This document shows, piece by piece, positions 15,870 through 24,447 of a stretch of DNA of 25,474 nucleotides. The translations under genes were made by a program, and so were the position numbers. Positions within the stretch are counted from its first letter, which is position 1. The number at the start of each line of letters is the position of its first letter. This DNA comes from JAHFUI01 sp041485905 (GTDB lineage: Bacteria; Acidobacteriota; Vicinamibacteria; Vicinamibacterales; CAVVIG01): contig JBGPKK010000055.1 of the NCBI GenBank assembly GCA_041485905.1, positions 1 through 25,474 on the forward strand, in the 5' to 3' direction. The notes below the pieces were generated by a model. The model had not been told where the DNA came from. It ran no database searches and worked only from the letters and a program-made list of their open reading frames with translations.

Positions 15870-16937
15870 TTGCTCTCATCACCAGCTGTTGCTGAATCGG
15901 CGCGGAGAAGCCGCGCGATCGACGAGGCCATTCACGTCATCCCCGTCGAGTGGTTCAAGCCGGCTCCGTCCGTCTACTGGTTCGACTTTCTGACGTCGGC
16001 TGCGATTGGCTGGACGATGCTCGCGGCCGCGTCTCTCGCGCACGGATGGCACCGCGCGCCATTCCTGATGCTTGCGGTCTTCGCGCTCTACCGCGCGGTG
16101 CTGTTCATCCACGAGATCACCCATCGTGCGGGGAGAGACGTTCCGGCATTCACGCTGGTATGGAACGCGCTGGTCGGCGTGCCGCTGCTCATTCCATCGT
16201 TTCTCTACGAAGGCGTCCATACGGACCATCACCGCCAGAACTGCTACGGCACTGAGGCGGATCCGGAATATCTGCCGTTCGGGCGGCGGCCACCGGCGCT
16301 GATCCTGGCGTGCGCGGCGGCGTCGTTACTGGCGCCCGCGGCCCTCGCCCTTCGATTCGGGGTGCTGGCGCCGCTGTCGTGGGTCGTGCCGCCGCTGCGG
16401 CGGGCGGTGGCTGAACGATACTCGGCGCTGGTGATCAATCATCGCTACATTCGGCGCGCCCCCATCGAGGTCGCCGCTCGTGCGCAGGAGGCTGCGGCGT
16501 CGGCCGTCGTGTGGATGGCAGTCGGCCTGTGGTGGATCGGATGGCTGCCCGTGGCGGCAATCTTATGCTGGTTCATTGCGAGCGCAGCCGTGTCGGGCAT
16601 CAACGCTGTTCGCACGTTGGCGGCGCACCGTTACGACCACGATTCCGGCGAGGTCTCGATGACCGAGCAGCTCCTCGATTCATGCACGATCGCGACAACC
16701 GGACATCCGGGGGCGCGGCTGGCCGCCGCGTGTGAGGCAGTTGTCGCACCGCTGGGATTGCGCTATCACGCACTGCATCACTGGATTCCCTCGCTTCCGT
16801 ATCACAATCTCGGACGCGTCCACCGGTTGCTGATCTCGACCTTGCGATCCGACGCTCCGTACCACGCGACGGTCGAGCGGGGGTTCACGCCGCCGCTGCG
16901 CGATCTGTTTCGCCGATCACGCACGCACTCGAGGTGA
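15870..16937 (+). CDS. Second membrane di-iron desaturase or hydroxylase
   Basis: A 355-residue membrane protein of the fatty-acid desaturase superfamily. The TTG start at 15870 follows GAAGGA by about ten bases. Histidine boxes are HEITH (81-85), HTDHH (117-121) and HALHH (300-304), with further histidines in AAHRYDHD and YHNLGRVHRLL. Hydrophobic stretches flank the boxes as expected for four or more membrane passes. It is not a copy of the preceding desaturase: box spacing and surrounding sequence differ. In this setting it may hydroxylate or desaturate the sphingoid base or the amide-linked fatty acid of ceramide, but regiospecificity cannot be predicted. It lies 15 bp after the first desaturase, and its stop overlaps the GT4 start. 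Confidence 0.75.
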   Translation: MLSSPAVAESARRSRAIDEAIHVIPVEWFKPAPSVYWFDFLTSAAIGWTMLAAASLAHGWHRAPFLMLAVFALYRAVLFIHEITHRAGRDVPAFTLVWNALVGVPLLIPSFLYEGVHTDHHRQNCYGTEADPEYLPFGRRPPALILACAAASLLAPAALALRFGVLAPLSWVVPPLRRAVAERYSALVINHRYIRRAPIEVAARAQEAAASAVVWMAVGLWWIGWLPVAAILCWFIASAAVSGINAVRTLAAHRYDHDSGEVSMTEQLLDSCTIATTGHPGARLAAACEAVVAPLGLRYHALHHWIPSLPYHNLGRVHRLLISTLRSDAPYHATVERGFTPPLRDLFRRSRTHSR

Positions 16938-18073
16938 TGGACGAGGCGGGGCAGGCGCGCCCGCTGCGCATCGGCCTGTGCGCCCCGTACGATCTGGGCC
17001 GCGATGGCGGCGTGAACTCGCATATCCGCGCACAAGCACGCGCGCTTCGCCGGCTCGGGCACGACGTGTGCGTGTTCGGCGCTTCGTCGGCACCCCTGGC
17101 CGATGGCGAGGTCGCGCTCAGTACCTGCCTCTCGCTCGTCATCGGCGGCACCGAAACCGGCATCGGCGTGGATCCTCGGTCGTGGTGGCGCGCGGCCGAT
17201 TTGCTTCGGACCGCCAGGTTCGACGTGCTCCATATGCACGAGCCGCTGATGCCCCTCGTGCCGTGGTTCGTCCTGCGCCAGGCCACCGCGCCGGTGGTCG
17301 CCACCTTCCACACGCATCGCGAGCAGGGGCATCGATGGTACGGCAGATACCACTGGCTGCTGGCGCCGATGATGCGTCGCATTTGTACCCGCCTGGCGGT
17401 GTCAGACGCCGCGCGACGCACGGTCTCCAGCGACTTTCCCGGCGAGTACGAGGTCGTGCCCAATGGGGTCGACGTGGATCGATTCCGTCAGCCGGCGAGC
17501 CGGCCGGCAACGATGCCGGACCATCTGCGGTTCGTGCTGTTCGTGGGACGGCTCGAGCCGCGGAAAGGCGTCGATCGCCTGATCCGGGCGATGGCGATGG
17601 TTCAGCACAGCGCGCCGGATGCGCGCCTCGTGATTGTTGGAGACGGACCCGATCGGGCGGCTCTGCAGGCCACGGCTCGTGATGCAGGCGTGGATGTCAG
17701 ATTCACCGGTCGCGTGTCTGACGACGACCTGCCCGGCTATTATCGGGCGGCCGAAATCGTCTGCTCGCCGGCGCTCGGGGGCGAGAGCTTCGGCGTGGTC
17801 CTGCTCGAGGCGATGGCCGCCGAGCGGCCGATTGTCGCGACGCGAATCGAAGGATACGTGGAGTTGCTCGAGGGGGCGGGAAGCGCGCGGCTCGTTGACG
17901 TCGATGACCCCGCGGCCCTTGCCCACGAGATCACGTCGCTGCTGGAGGCTCCGGCTCTGCGACGCACGTTGGGGGCATCTGGCGCCGGGTATGTTCGCGC
18001 CTACCACTGGAGCGCGATTGCACGGCGTCTCGAGACGATCTACCGCACGGCGACGTCAGGACGAAACGAATAA
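16937..18073 (+). CDS. GT4 glycosyltransferase, PimA-like
   Basis: A 378-residue GT-B enzyme, probably at the inner face of the cytoplasmic membrane. The N-terminal domain starts LRIGLCAPYDLGRDGGVNSH and continues with DVLHMHEPLMP and VVATFHTHREQ. The linker holds VVPNGVDVDRF. The C-terminal domain has FVGRLEPRKGVDRLI, LVIVGDGPDR and the donor-binding block CSPALGGESFGVVLLEAMA. Order and wording of these blocks are those of the mycobacterial phosphatidylinositol mannosyltransferase PimA group. With ceramide genes adjacent, a lipid such as ceramide or an inositol-phosphate lipid is a likely acceptor, which is inference. ATG 16937 overlaps the previous stop; a GTG three bases earlier is also possible. 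It overlaps the convergent fucosyltransferase-like gene by 34 bp. Confidence 0.85.
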   Translation: MDEAGQARPLRIGLCAPYDLGRDGGVNSHIRAQARALRRLGHDVCVFGASSAPLADGEVALSTCLSLVIGGTETGIGVDPRSWWRAADLLRTARFDVLHMHEPLMPLVPWFVLRQATAPVVATFHTHREQGHRWYGRYHWLLAPMMRRICTRLAVSDAARRTVSSDFPGEYEVVPNGVDVDRFRQPASRPATMPDHLRFVLFVGRLEPRKGVDRLIRAMAMVQHSAPDARLVIVGDGPDRAALQATARDAGVDVRFTGRVSDDDLPGYYRAAEIVCSPALGGESFGVVLLEAMAAERPIVATRIEGYVELLEGAGSARLVDVDDPAALAHEITSLLEAPALRRTLGASGAGYVRAYHWSAIARRLETIYRTATSGRNE

Positions 18074-19074
18074 GGCAGCTGCGGATTGAAGACGAGCGAC
18101 GCGTCCGAGAGATTCGATCGGCCCTTCACCAGGTAGCCCGTGGCCGCGAGAAGCAGACTATCGACGAGCGCCGATTTCCCTTTCTGATAATTCGACACCG
18201 GGAGCATCCGATCGAGGTGCACGGCCGGCTCGTGCGGTCGGACTCTCGGCGAGTCGTCGAGAGCGATCACGCGATCGCCGAACTCATGTCGCATGAACTC
18301 CACACAGTCGATCTCGTCGGTCGCGACAAAAATCTGGTACCTGGACGGGCGGGTGGCGTCGAGCACGCGTCTGGCTTCGTCCGCGTACGCCTGGTACGGC
18401 GCGCGGGCCGTTCGATAGTGGTTCAACGCGCCCGTCCAGCCGTGCGTCGAATCGGTCCCGCGATAATGGACGCCGACGACGTACGCGCCAGGCTCGAACC
18501 TGGCCGCGACGACTCGCGCGACTTCGTCGAGAATGTCCTGGCGCACGTGCACATATGCGGTCAGCAACCGATGCAGCGCCAGCCGGCTAATCCCGTATGT
18601 CATCGGGTACAGGTACGCCAGCGGTCCGGTGACGACGTCGGAGAAGCCGCCGTACCGGCCGTATTTTGTGACGATCCCCTTCAGATGCACTTCCTCGCCG
18701 ATCGCGGATGCACCAGGATCCAGAAGCATCGTTGCGGAGTCGAAGAAATAGGTCCACCAGTTCGGACCACGATCTCGTTCGCAGTACAGCGGACTGCGGA
18801 AATCGACCCGCACGCCGGCCGATCCGTGGGCTTCCGCGTAGGCCAGGCCGCCCAGGACGGAATGAAACTCGGAGAACAGCCCGTGAAACTCCGAGCCAAT
18901 GCGGGCGCGCGAGATCTTTGGCAGCGTTCTCCGCGAGTAGAGGACGATCGTTTTGCCGCGGACATCTGGTTCCGGAAGACAGTCGCGCACCCGGTTCCGG
19001 AACGCGCGCTTGAGCGACAGCCGCACGTTGGACGGCATCGCGCTGGATCGGCACCAGTCGATCGGTTCACTCAT
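18040..19074 (-). CDS. Fucosyltransferase-like protein (GT11/GT23/O-FucT fold)
   Basis: A 344-residue putative glycosyltransferase. The key motif is VGVHYRGTDSTHG (about 200-212), the GDP-fucose-binding signature of alpha-1,6-/alpha-1,2- and protein O-fucosyltransferases (HxRxTD, here with Tyr in second place). Before it are GLFSEFHSVLGGLAYAEAHG and PNWWTYFFDSA, as in NodZ/FUT8-like bacterial proteins; after it come YQIFVATDEIDCVEFMR and KGKSALVDSLLLAATGYLV, also usual for the fold. ATG 19074 overlaps the stop of the ABC-exporter gene, so it is the last gene of that operon. The donor may be GDP-L-fucose or, given the epimerase nearby, GDP-L-galactose, which differs only at C6. Acceptor unknown. 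Confidence 0.72.
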   Translation of the reverse strand: MSEPIDWCRSSAMPSNVRLSLKRAFRNRVRDCLPEPDVRGKTIVLYSRRTLPKISRARIGSEFHGLFSEFHSVLGGLAYAEAHGSAGVRVDFRSPLYCERDRGPNWWTYFFDSATMLLDPGASAIGEEVHLKGIVTKYGRYGGFSDVVTGPLAYLYPMTYGISRLALHRLLTAYVHVRQDILDEVARVVAARFEPGAYVVGVHYRGTDSTHGWTGALNHYRTARAPYQAYADEARRVLDATRPSRYQIFVATDEIDCVEFMRHEFGDRVIALDDSPRVRPHEPAVHLDRMLPVSNYQKGKSALVDSLLLAATGYLVKGRSNLSDASLVFNPQLPYSFRPDVAVR

Positions 19075-20831
19075 TGAGCAACGAGCTGGGTCTGGACGAG
19101 CTGGCGGTAGAAGGTGGAGGTCTGGATGAGCGCATCGTGCGTGCCGCTCTCGACGATCCGGCCCTCGTCGAGGACGATGACCCGGTCAACCTTGGCGACC
19201 GTTGACAGGCGATGGGCGATGATGAGCGTCGTCGGCTGGTAATCGATCGCGCGCAGCGCGACCTGCACGACCGACTCGAGTCCGGCGTCGAGCGCGCTGG
19301 TGGCTTCGTCGAGGATCAGAATCTTCGGACGCCGCAGGACCGCGCGCGCAATCGCCAGGCGTTGGCGCTGTCCGCCGGAGAGCTGAACGCCGCGATCGCC
19401 GATGGGCGCCTGGTAGCCGTCCGGCAACCGGTTGATGAACTCGTCGGCGCACGCGAGCGCCGCGGCGCGCTCGATCTCATCCCTGGTGGACCCGGTCGCG
19501 CCGTAGCTGATGTTTTCCGCGACCGTTCGCGAAAAGAGCGTCGGCTCCTGCATCACCGTCGCCATGTGGCTCCGCAGCGACACCGGGTTCAGCGTCCGCA
19601 CATCCCGCCCGCCCACGAGCACGCGTCCCTCGGTCGGATCGTAAAACCGCAGCATGAGGTTGAGGAGCGTCGATTTGCCGGATCCCGACTTGCCGACCAG
19701 CGCCACGACTTCGCGAGGCTCGATGCGGAGATCGATGTCCTTGAGCGCCTCGACGTCCGGCCGCGTCGGATACCGGAAGCGCACGTGCTCGAAGGTGACC
19801 GAACCGTCCAAATCGTCAGGCTCGTCGCCGCTGTCGAGCGGTATCAGCGGTGTTCGGCCGAGCAGATCGAACACCCACTCGGTGGCGCCGATCGCTCGCA
19901 GCGATTCGGCCGTGAACCGCGAGGCGTTACGGAATCCACGGGCAACGAGGAGCGCGTACAGGATGAACGAGATGAGGGACCCGGTCGTCATGCGGCCGGA
20001 GACGATGAGATGGCCGCCGACCCAGATGGCAAGCAGGGCCGCGCTCTCGCCGGCGATGAGCGACACTCCGCCGAGCATCGCCCGCGCCTGGACCTTCCGG
20101 CGCGCGAATTCGAGGGCGCGCGCCATCAACTTGTCGTACCGCGAGCGCTCGGCCGCTTCCTGCGAGAAGGCGCGCACCGTGCGAATGCCCGCGAAGACTT
20201 CCGTGGCCGCCGCACCGGCCTCCGAATGCGCGTCCTGCACGTCGGCGGCCAGGACCTTCACGCGCCGGCCCAAAAACGACGTGGCGAGCACGATCGGCGG
20301 CACTGCCAGCAGCGTGAGAAGTGTCAGTTTCAGCGAGGTGTAAAACAGCAAGCCGGTCCCCAACACGCTGAACACCGTAAACCGCAGCGAGTCCGCGAAT
20401 TCCTCGCCGAGGACGTATTCGAGCGGCGGCACATCGGCCCAGAGTCTCGTCGTCATTTCCCCGATGTCTCGCCTGTCGAAGAACTGGATGTCCTGCCGGA
20501 GCAGCGTCTCGAACACCCGGCGCCGCAGCCGGACGCCGACCTGTTCCGCGCCGAGACCGAAGTAGTAGTCGCGTGCGCCAGTCGCCACCGCCTCGACAAC
20601 GAGGATGACAACCATCCACAGCGCCAGCTGGTTCAATCGGTGGGGCCGGTGGCCCTGAATCCCTTCGTCGATGATGAGCCGGATCACCTGCGGGTACGCG
20701 AGCGCGGTTCCGATGCTGACGGCCACGAAGATGGTGCCCGGCAGGTAGGTTCTCCGCTCGGCCCACACAAGACGCGCGATGTTGCCGATCTGGGCCATTA
20801 GCCCGGGCGGCCGGAATCCCTCGACGGTCAC
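19071..20831 (-). CDS. ABC exporter half-transporter (MsbA-like, membrane domain plus ATPase)
   Basis: A 586-residue fused ABC exporter. Residues 1 to about 320 hold six membrane helices in the type IV exporter pattern (for example YLPGTIFVAVSIGTALAYP and LTLLTLLAVPPIVLAT), with the coupling helix region DIQFFDRRDIGEMTTRLW. The ATPase domain follows with Walker A GKSGSGKST (380-388), Q-loop MQEPTLFS, signature LSGGQRQR (484-491), Walker B ILILDEATSALD and switch IIAHRLS. It would act as a homodimer. MsbA-like exporters flip lipids or glycolipids; its place among glycosyltransferase and ceramide genes suggests a sphingolipid or glycolipid flippase. GTG 20831 overlaps the stop of the GT32 gene (GTGA), and its own stop overlaps the next ATG. 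Confidence 0.88.
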   Translation of the reverse strand: MTVEGFRPPGLMAQIGNIARLVWAERRTYLPGTIFVAVSIGTALAYPQVIRLIIDEGIQGHRPHRLNQLALWMVVILVVEAVATGARDYYFGLGAEQVGVRLRRRVFETLLRQDIQFFDRRDIGEMTTRLWADVPPLEYVLGEEFADSLRFTVFSVLGTGLLFYTSLKLTLLTLLAVPPIVLATSFLGRRVKVLAADVQDAHSEAGAAATEVFAGIRTVRAFSQEAAERSRYDKLMARALEFARRKVQARAMLGGVSLIAGESAALLAIWVGGHLIVSGRMTTGSLISFILYALLVARGFRNASRFTAESLRAIGATEWVFDLLGRTPLIPLDSGDEPDDLDGSVTFEHVRFRYPTRPDVEALKDIDLRIEPREVVALVGKSGSGKSTLLNLMLRFYDPTEGRVLVGGRDVRTLNPVSLRSHMATVMQEPTLFSRTVAENISYGATGSTRDEIERAAALACADEFINRLPDGYQAPIGDRGVQLSGGQRQRLAIARAVLRRPKILILDEATSALDAGLESVVQVALRAIDYQPTTLIIAHRLSTVAKVDRVIVLDEGRIVESGTHDALIQTSTFYRQLVQTQLVAQ

Positions 20832-21739
20832 GGCCCCGTCACCTGCGCGGACGATTCGGTCGCGAACCCCATCTCAAGGAGTCGCCCGTCGATCTGCGCT
20901 TCGAGCCGCTGAAACTTGCTGCCCTCCTGAATCGGTTCGTCCCACTGGTTGTGCCAGTGCCACGCGAACGCGCCGTCATAGAGATTCGCGCTGTTGGGCG
21001 TGTTGTGGAACGGCTTGAATTGCGGGTCGGCCTGCCACTCGGTGTTGAAGAACGGCGACGGGAATACGGTGATGGCGCGTCCGTGATCAATCGCACGCCG
21101 GAAATTCGCGCGGCCCCAGTTGGACTCGAATGGCGGAATGGCCGTCACGCCGACGATGAGCTCGCGCGCGAAATCGCCGCCTTTCCACAAGTGCATCAGC
21201 GCGCCGTTATAGACGCCGTCGAACCGGTCCCATTGATAGATGAACTCCTGGTCCAGCAGCACCCCGACGCTGCGGAGCAGCACCATATCCATGTCGACGT
21301 AGACGCCGCCGTGGTTGTGCAGGACGAGGATGCGGAACAGATCGCCGTCCCGCCAGACGCGGCGGTCCTGCTGCCGATACAGGTCCGGCCGCTCTGCGAG
21401 CAGCGTGCCGCGGACTTCCACCTCAGGTTGATAGATGCGGAACGTCATGTGCGGTGCGAACGGCCGAAGCCACGGATTGCCCGACAGATCTTCATCCGAC
21501 CACAGCACCAGAGAACAGCGGGAAAGATCCTGTGTGGCAAAAAACGCCTTTACCGGCAGGGCCTGCTTCCGGCCAAACGGCCGTGTCTTCCGAAACAGGC
21601 CGGCTCGCCGCTGGCGCCAGAATAGGTGGAATGTGATCGGCGAGGGTGGACTCACGTCCGGCAGCGTTCGGCAGAACGCCAGCGCCTTGCGCCAGTCGTG
21701 ATACAGCTCGTCGTGGGTCTCGGGCGATATCTCAATCAA
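20828..21739 (-). CDS. GT32-type glycosyltransferase with DXD motif
   Basis: A 303-residue GT-A enzyme. The diagnostic block is RILVLHNHGGVYVDMDMVLL, in which Asp149 and Asp151 form the DXD metal/nucleotide-sugar site, preceded by SDEDLSGNPWLRPF and YRQQDRRVWRDGDLFR as in GT32/DXD-containing enzymes. The tail has FFNTEWQADPQFKPFHN and AFAWHWHNQWDEP, which resembles the His-W-containing end of alpha-1,4-glycosyltransferases. The family includes the yeast mannosyltransferase of inositol-phosphoceramide and the human Gb3 synthase, both acting on sphingolipids, so a sphingolipid acceptor is attractive here. Bacterial capsule and LPS transferases of the same fold are an equal alternative. It starts at TTG 21739 with no strong ribosome site and lies 25 bp after the preceding gene. 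Confidence 0.78.
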   Translation of the reverse strand: MIEISPETHDELYHDWRKALAFCRTLPDVSPPSPITFHLFWRQRRAGLFRKTRPFGRKQALPVKAFFATQDLSRCSLVLWSDEDLSGNPWLRPFAPHMTFRIYQPEVEVRGTLLAERPDLYRQQDRRVWRDGDLFRILVLHNHGGVYVDMDMVLLRSVGVLLDQEFIYQWDRFDGVYNGALMHLWKGGDFARELIVGVTAIPPFESNWGRANFRRAIDHGRAITVFPSPFFNTEWQADPQFKPFHNTPNSANLYDGAFAWHWHNQWDEPIQEGSKFQRLEAQIDGRLLEMGFATESSAQVTGP

Positions 21740-21764
21740 TGGAGCCCATCAGCCGGCGCGACCA

Positions 21765-22553
21765 TTACGACAGGCAGGTTCGAGCATACACGCTGGCCGG
21801 TACGTCGAACCCGATGTAGTGATAGAACCACCGGTCGCATTTGCACCGAATGCCCAGTTCGTGTCGCGTGTCATCGGCAAACGGATAGCCGGCGCGATGC
21901 ACCAGATACGAGAGGACCGACTGATCCTGCCGGTGGTTCGTGCGGGACGATCCAGGCGGGGCGATGCAATCCCTGACCAGCGCGCATGCTTTCCATGGCA
22001 GGACGACATCCCGATACAACGCCTCGCGATCGGCCGGCGACCCGCTGCCAGTGGCGAAGCCGACGAGCGTGGCGTCCGCGTTGCGCTTGTCCCCATACTC
22101 ATTCGGATCCACGCCGAGATTCTCGAACATCCGCGGATGCGTCCAGTCCCGCATGACGCCAGACGACGATCGGACCCAGAGTCCACGCGTCGCCTGGAGC
22201 CGGTCCGCCATCATCTGAAGCGAGTGAAAATAGCAGCCGGCATCCGCCCACAGCACGTCGCTCGGATCGCCAGCGGCCCGCATGCGGTCCACGACGTCGG
22301 CGACGATGACCGGCTTCCATGCGTACTCTCCGGCGCTGACGTCCACGTTCATGTGTGGCGGATGCGCGGCGTAATCGAATCTGTGATAGAAGAAGCCGTC
22401 CCATCGTGGCAGCCCGCGCACTTCATCAGGCCTCAGGCCAAGGTCGTAGCATTCGACGCGCGCGCCCAGGCGGCGGAGCGATTCCAGCATCTGCCGCAGC
22501 GCGCCGGCGTGATTCGAGGACGCGGCCGTGACGACGATCAGCTTCGGATTCAT
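21765..22553 (-). CDS. Possible glycosyltransferase of unknown family (AWKP/WADAG motifs)
   Basis: A 262-residue protein, first of the minus-strand glycosylation operon. It begins with a strand-turn pattern KLIVVTAASSNHAGALRQML, then RVECYDLGL, GEYAWKPVIVADVVDR and DVLWADAGCYFH. The pair of an AWKP motif followed by a W-D-A/S-G block is seen in uncharacterised GT-A-like proteins of the DUF1647/DUF616 kind, where the acidic residue may be the metal site. Cysteines are frequent toward the end (LGIRCKCDRWFY). No signal peptide or membrane helix is visible, so it is cytoplasmic. The glycosyltransferase call is tentative and rests on these motifs and on its neighbours. Confidence 0.5.
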   Translation of the reverse strand: MNPKLIVVTAASSNHAGALRQMLESLRRLGARVECYDLGLRPDEVRGLPRWDGFFYHRFDYAAHPPHMNVDVSAGEYAWKPVIVADVVDRMRAAGDPSDVLWADAGCYFHSLQMMADRLQATRGLWVRSSSGVMRDWTHPRMFENLGVDPNEYGDKRNADATLVGFATGSGSPADREALYRDVVLPWKACALVRDCIAPPGSSRTNHRQDQSVLSYLVHRAGYPFADDTRHELGIRCKCDRWFYHYIGFDVPASVYARTCLS

Positions 22554-22603
22554 GCTCTGTCGGATTGTAGCGCAGCCCTGAAAGACTTCCGGAACGGTCC
22601 GAC

Positions 22604-23587
22604 ATGTCGAGTCCGGCCACCATCGACAGAGTCCTCGGCAGCTACGACAGCGGCGAGTACTTCGCCCGCCTCGTCAACCAGCCGGCGCCTCACCGCCTCC
22701 GCCAAACGCCTGAGGTCCTGTATCACGCGGCGCTCAATTCCCTCGAGCCTCGATTCACCGTCGTGATCCCGACGTTCAACCACGACGCCATCATCCACGA
22801 TTCCATTGCGGCCGCCGCGGCGAGCGCGTCGCAGCCGTTCGACTGCATCATGATCGACGACGGATCTGAGGACGGTACCGTCGAGCGGGCGAAGGCGTTT
22901 TTCCAGTTCCGCAGCGCACCGCTCATCGCCAGGGCCACAATTATTCGCAATCCCGTGCCGGTCTACGAGACCGCGTGCGACAATCTGGGGTTCGCGCTGG
23001 CCGACACCGAGATCATCATCGAAATTCAGGCAGACATTCAGGTCCGCGAGCCCCGGTTTGACGCGGTTCTCCTGCGCGCGCTGTCGACATCTCCCAAGCC
23101 GTCGGCGATTTCGGGCCGCTGCGGCCACACGTTCAGATCGATCGGTCCCCGGATGGGCCTCCTGTCGCGGTTGGTGCGCCGGCGGTCGCGCGAGTTCGTG
23201 GGGTTATGTGGGAGAGCGATCGAAACGCCCGAAGTCGTCAATCTCCTCAAAGGGCGGATCTACCGCTGCGAGACGGTGAATCGGGGCCCGTGGCTGATCC
23301 TCAAGAGCGACCTCGAGCGGCACGGCTATCTCGACGAGCGTCACTTTTTTCAGGACAACGACGACCACGATTACCATCGCCGCCTGTTCGAGGCAGAACG
23401 ACGGCGGCCGGTGTACGTACCCATTTCGCTGTATGCGCCTCTCGCCTTCGGTGCCAACCGCCGGATCCGGACCGGCGTGAACCGCGACGTGTTCAACGCA
23501 CTGAAGCTTGAAAAGCGCGGCAGTCCCGCCTTCCACCGCTTCCTCGCTTCGCTCGGCCCGTCGTCACCGCCCGAGGAGATCGGTTAG
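22604..23587 (+). CDS. GT2 family glycosyltransferase
   Basis: A 327-residue GT-A enzyme. After an N-terminal extension of about 50 residues the fold begins FTVVIPTFNHDAIIHDSI. The nucleotide-binding motif is MIDDGSEDGT (85-88 for DDGS). The usual DXD is replaced by QADIQ (Asp144). A late acidic block, FFQDNDDHDYHRRLFEAE, holds the probable catalytic base (the ED/DD-type motif of GT2). No membrane helices are present, unlike polysaccharide synthases. It is divergently placed from the glycosylation operon with a 50-bp gap, so the two may share control. Donor and acceptor unknown. Its stop overlaps the convergent TPR-like gene by 3 bases. Confidence 0.82.
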   Translation: MSSPATIDRVLGSYDSGEYFARLVNQPAPHRLRQTPEVLYHAALNSLEPRFTVVIPTFNHDAIIHDSIAAAAASASQPFDCIMIDDGSEDGTVERAKAFFQFRSAPLIARATIIRNPVPVYETACDNLGFALADTEIIIEIQADIQVREPRFDAVLLRALSTSPKPSAISGRCGHTFRSIGPRMGLLSRLVRRRSREFVGLCGRAIETPEVVNLLKGRIYRCETVNRGPWLILKSDLERHGYLDERHFFQDNDDHDYHRRLFEAERRRPVYVPISLYAPLAFGANRRIRTGVNRDVFNALKLEKRGSPAFHRFLASLGPSSPPEEIG

Positions 23588-24321
23588 TTCACCGGGAGAA
23601 AACCGGAGAGGCTGGTGTCCGAACGGCGTCCGGCGGACAACGCCGCCGTCACGATCTCGAGGAGCGCCTGCCCGTTTTTCTCGAGCCTGGTCCTCAGCTC
23701 GACGTCATCAGGACACTTCGCGAGGCCCTCTGACCAGGCGGCACGAGCGCTGAGGAGATCGTCGAGTCTGAAGTAGCCGTCGCCGAGCGCCGTGTACACA
23801 TGGGCGACGAGAGAAGGCGGCGTCGCGGTGGTAACCAGTGACAGCGCGTGCGTCAGATCGGCCACGCCTTTGTCGGTGCGGTGGAAGATGAACCTGTTGT
23901 AGTAGAGATTGATCCGGCCGCGGAGATAATACGCCAGCACGCTCGGTCGATTGGCGATGGACTGCGTCAGCGCGTTCATTCCGTCGCGGCCGAGATACAG
24001 CCGGCGAATATCACCGGCGGTCGGCACTTTGTCCGCGTACGCGAGCGCGAGGCTGATTGTGACGTTCGGACCGCTCCCGCGTCGCTTCGCGAGGAGTCTG
24101 AAGACATCGATCGCGCGGTCGAATAGTCCTTCGGCGAGTGTCACCTTCCGATAATTGGCGGCAAGCGTCAGGTTCTCCGCATCGGCCGCAACCGCCCGCT
24201 CGAGCGTCTGAAGCCGCATCTCGATCGCGGCAGGCGTCCGCGTCTGTGCGGCCGCGGCGGTCGGCGTCGGCACGCCCACGCACAAGCTCAGCACAGTCAT
24301 CGTCCACGCCGCCGACGTCAC
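23584..24321 (-). CDS. Secreted TPR-like protein of unknown function
   Basis: About 245 residues from GTG 24321; ATG 24300 is an alternative. A signal peptide covers TMTVLSLCVGVPTPTAAAAQ. The mature part is helical with TPR-like spacing: RLQTLERAVAADAENLTLAANYRKV, GLFDRAIDVFRLLAKRRG, SVLAYYLRGRINLYYNRFIF and HVYTALGDGYFRLDDLLSARAAW, the last resembling a full TPR ending in AKCPDDVELRTRLEK. Such proteins scaffold others in the periplasm. The open frame continues far upstream, antisense to the next gene, and that part is not coding. No partner is evident from the neighbourhood. Confidence 0.72.
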   Translation of the reverse strand: MTSAAWTMTVLSLCVGVPTPTAAAAQTRTPAAIEMRLQTLERAVAADAENLTLAANYRKVTLAEGLFDRAIDVFRLLAKRRGSGPNVTISLALAYADKVPTAGDIRRLYLGRDGMNALTQSIANRPSVLAYYLRGRINLYYNRFIFHRTDKGVADLTHALSLVTTATPPSLVAHVYTALGDGYFRLDDLLSARAAWSEGLAKCPDDVELRTRLEKNGQALLEIVTAALSAGRRSDTSLSGFLPVN

Positions 24322-24329
24322 CCGCCAAT

Positions 24330-24358
24330 AGAGTATCCGGTGCCCTGCGATCGGACAA
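24330..24358 (-). promoter_or_regulatory. Candidate sigma70-type promoter for the TPR-like gene
   Basis: On the minus strand TTGTCC (24358-24353) and TACTCT (24335-24330) are exactly 17 bp apart in the 126-bp divergent gap. The start of transcription would lie at or just before GTG 24321, favouring either a leaderless GTG start or the ATG at 24300 with a short leader. Match to consensus is partial. Confidence 0.33.
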
Positions 24359-24447
24359 TGACTCTCTCTGACTCTTTCCAGAGCCGGACAAAAATACTGT
24401 CGGCCTGTCGCATTGAGGCGTAGACTGCCGTCATCAGGGGAGGCCAT

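Noticed and set aside
19212..20801. 529-residue open frame on the plus strand
   Set aside because: It lies wholly antisense to the ABC exporter, which has every expected motif. The translation is rich in Arg, His and Asp with no domain, as is usual for shadow frames in GC-rich DNA.
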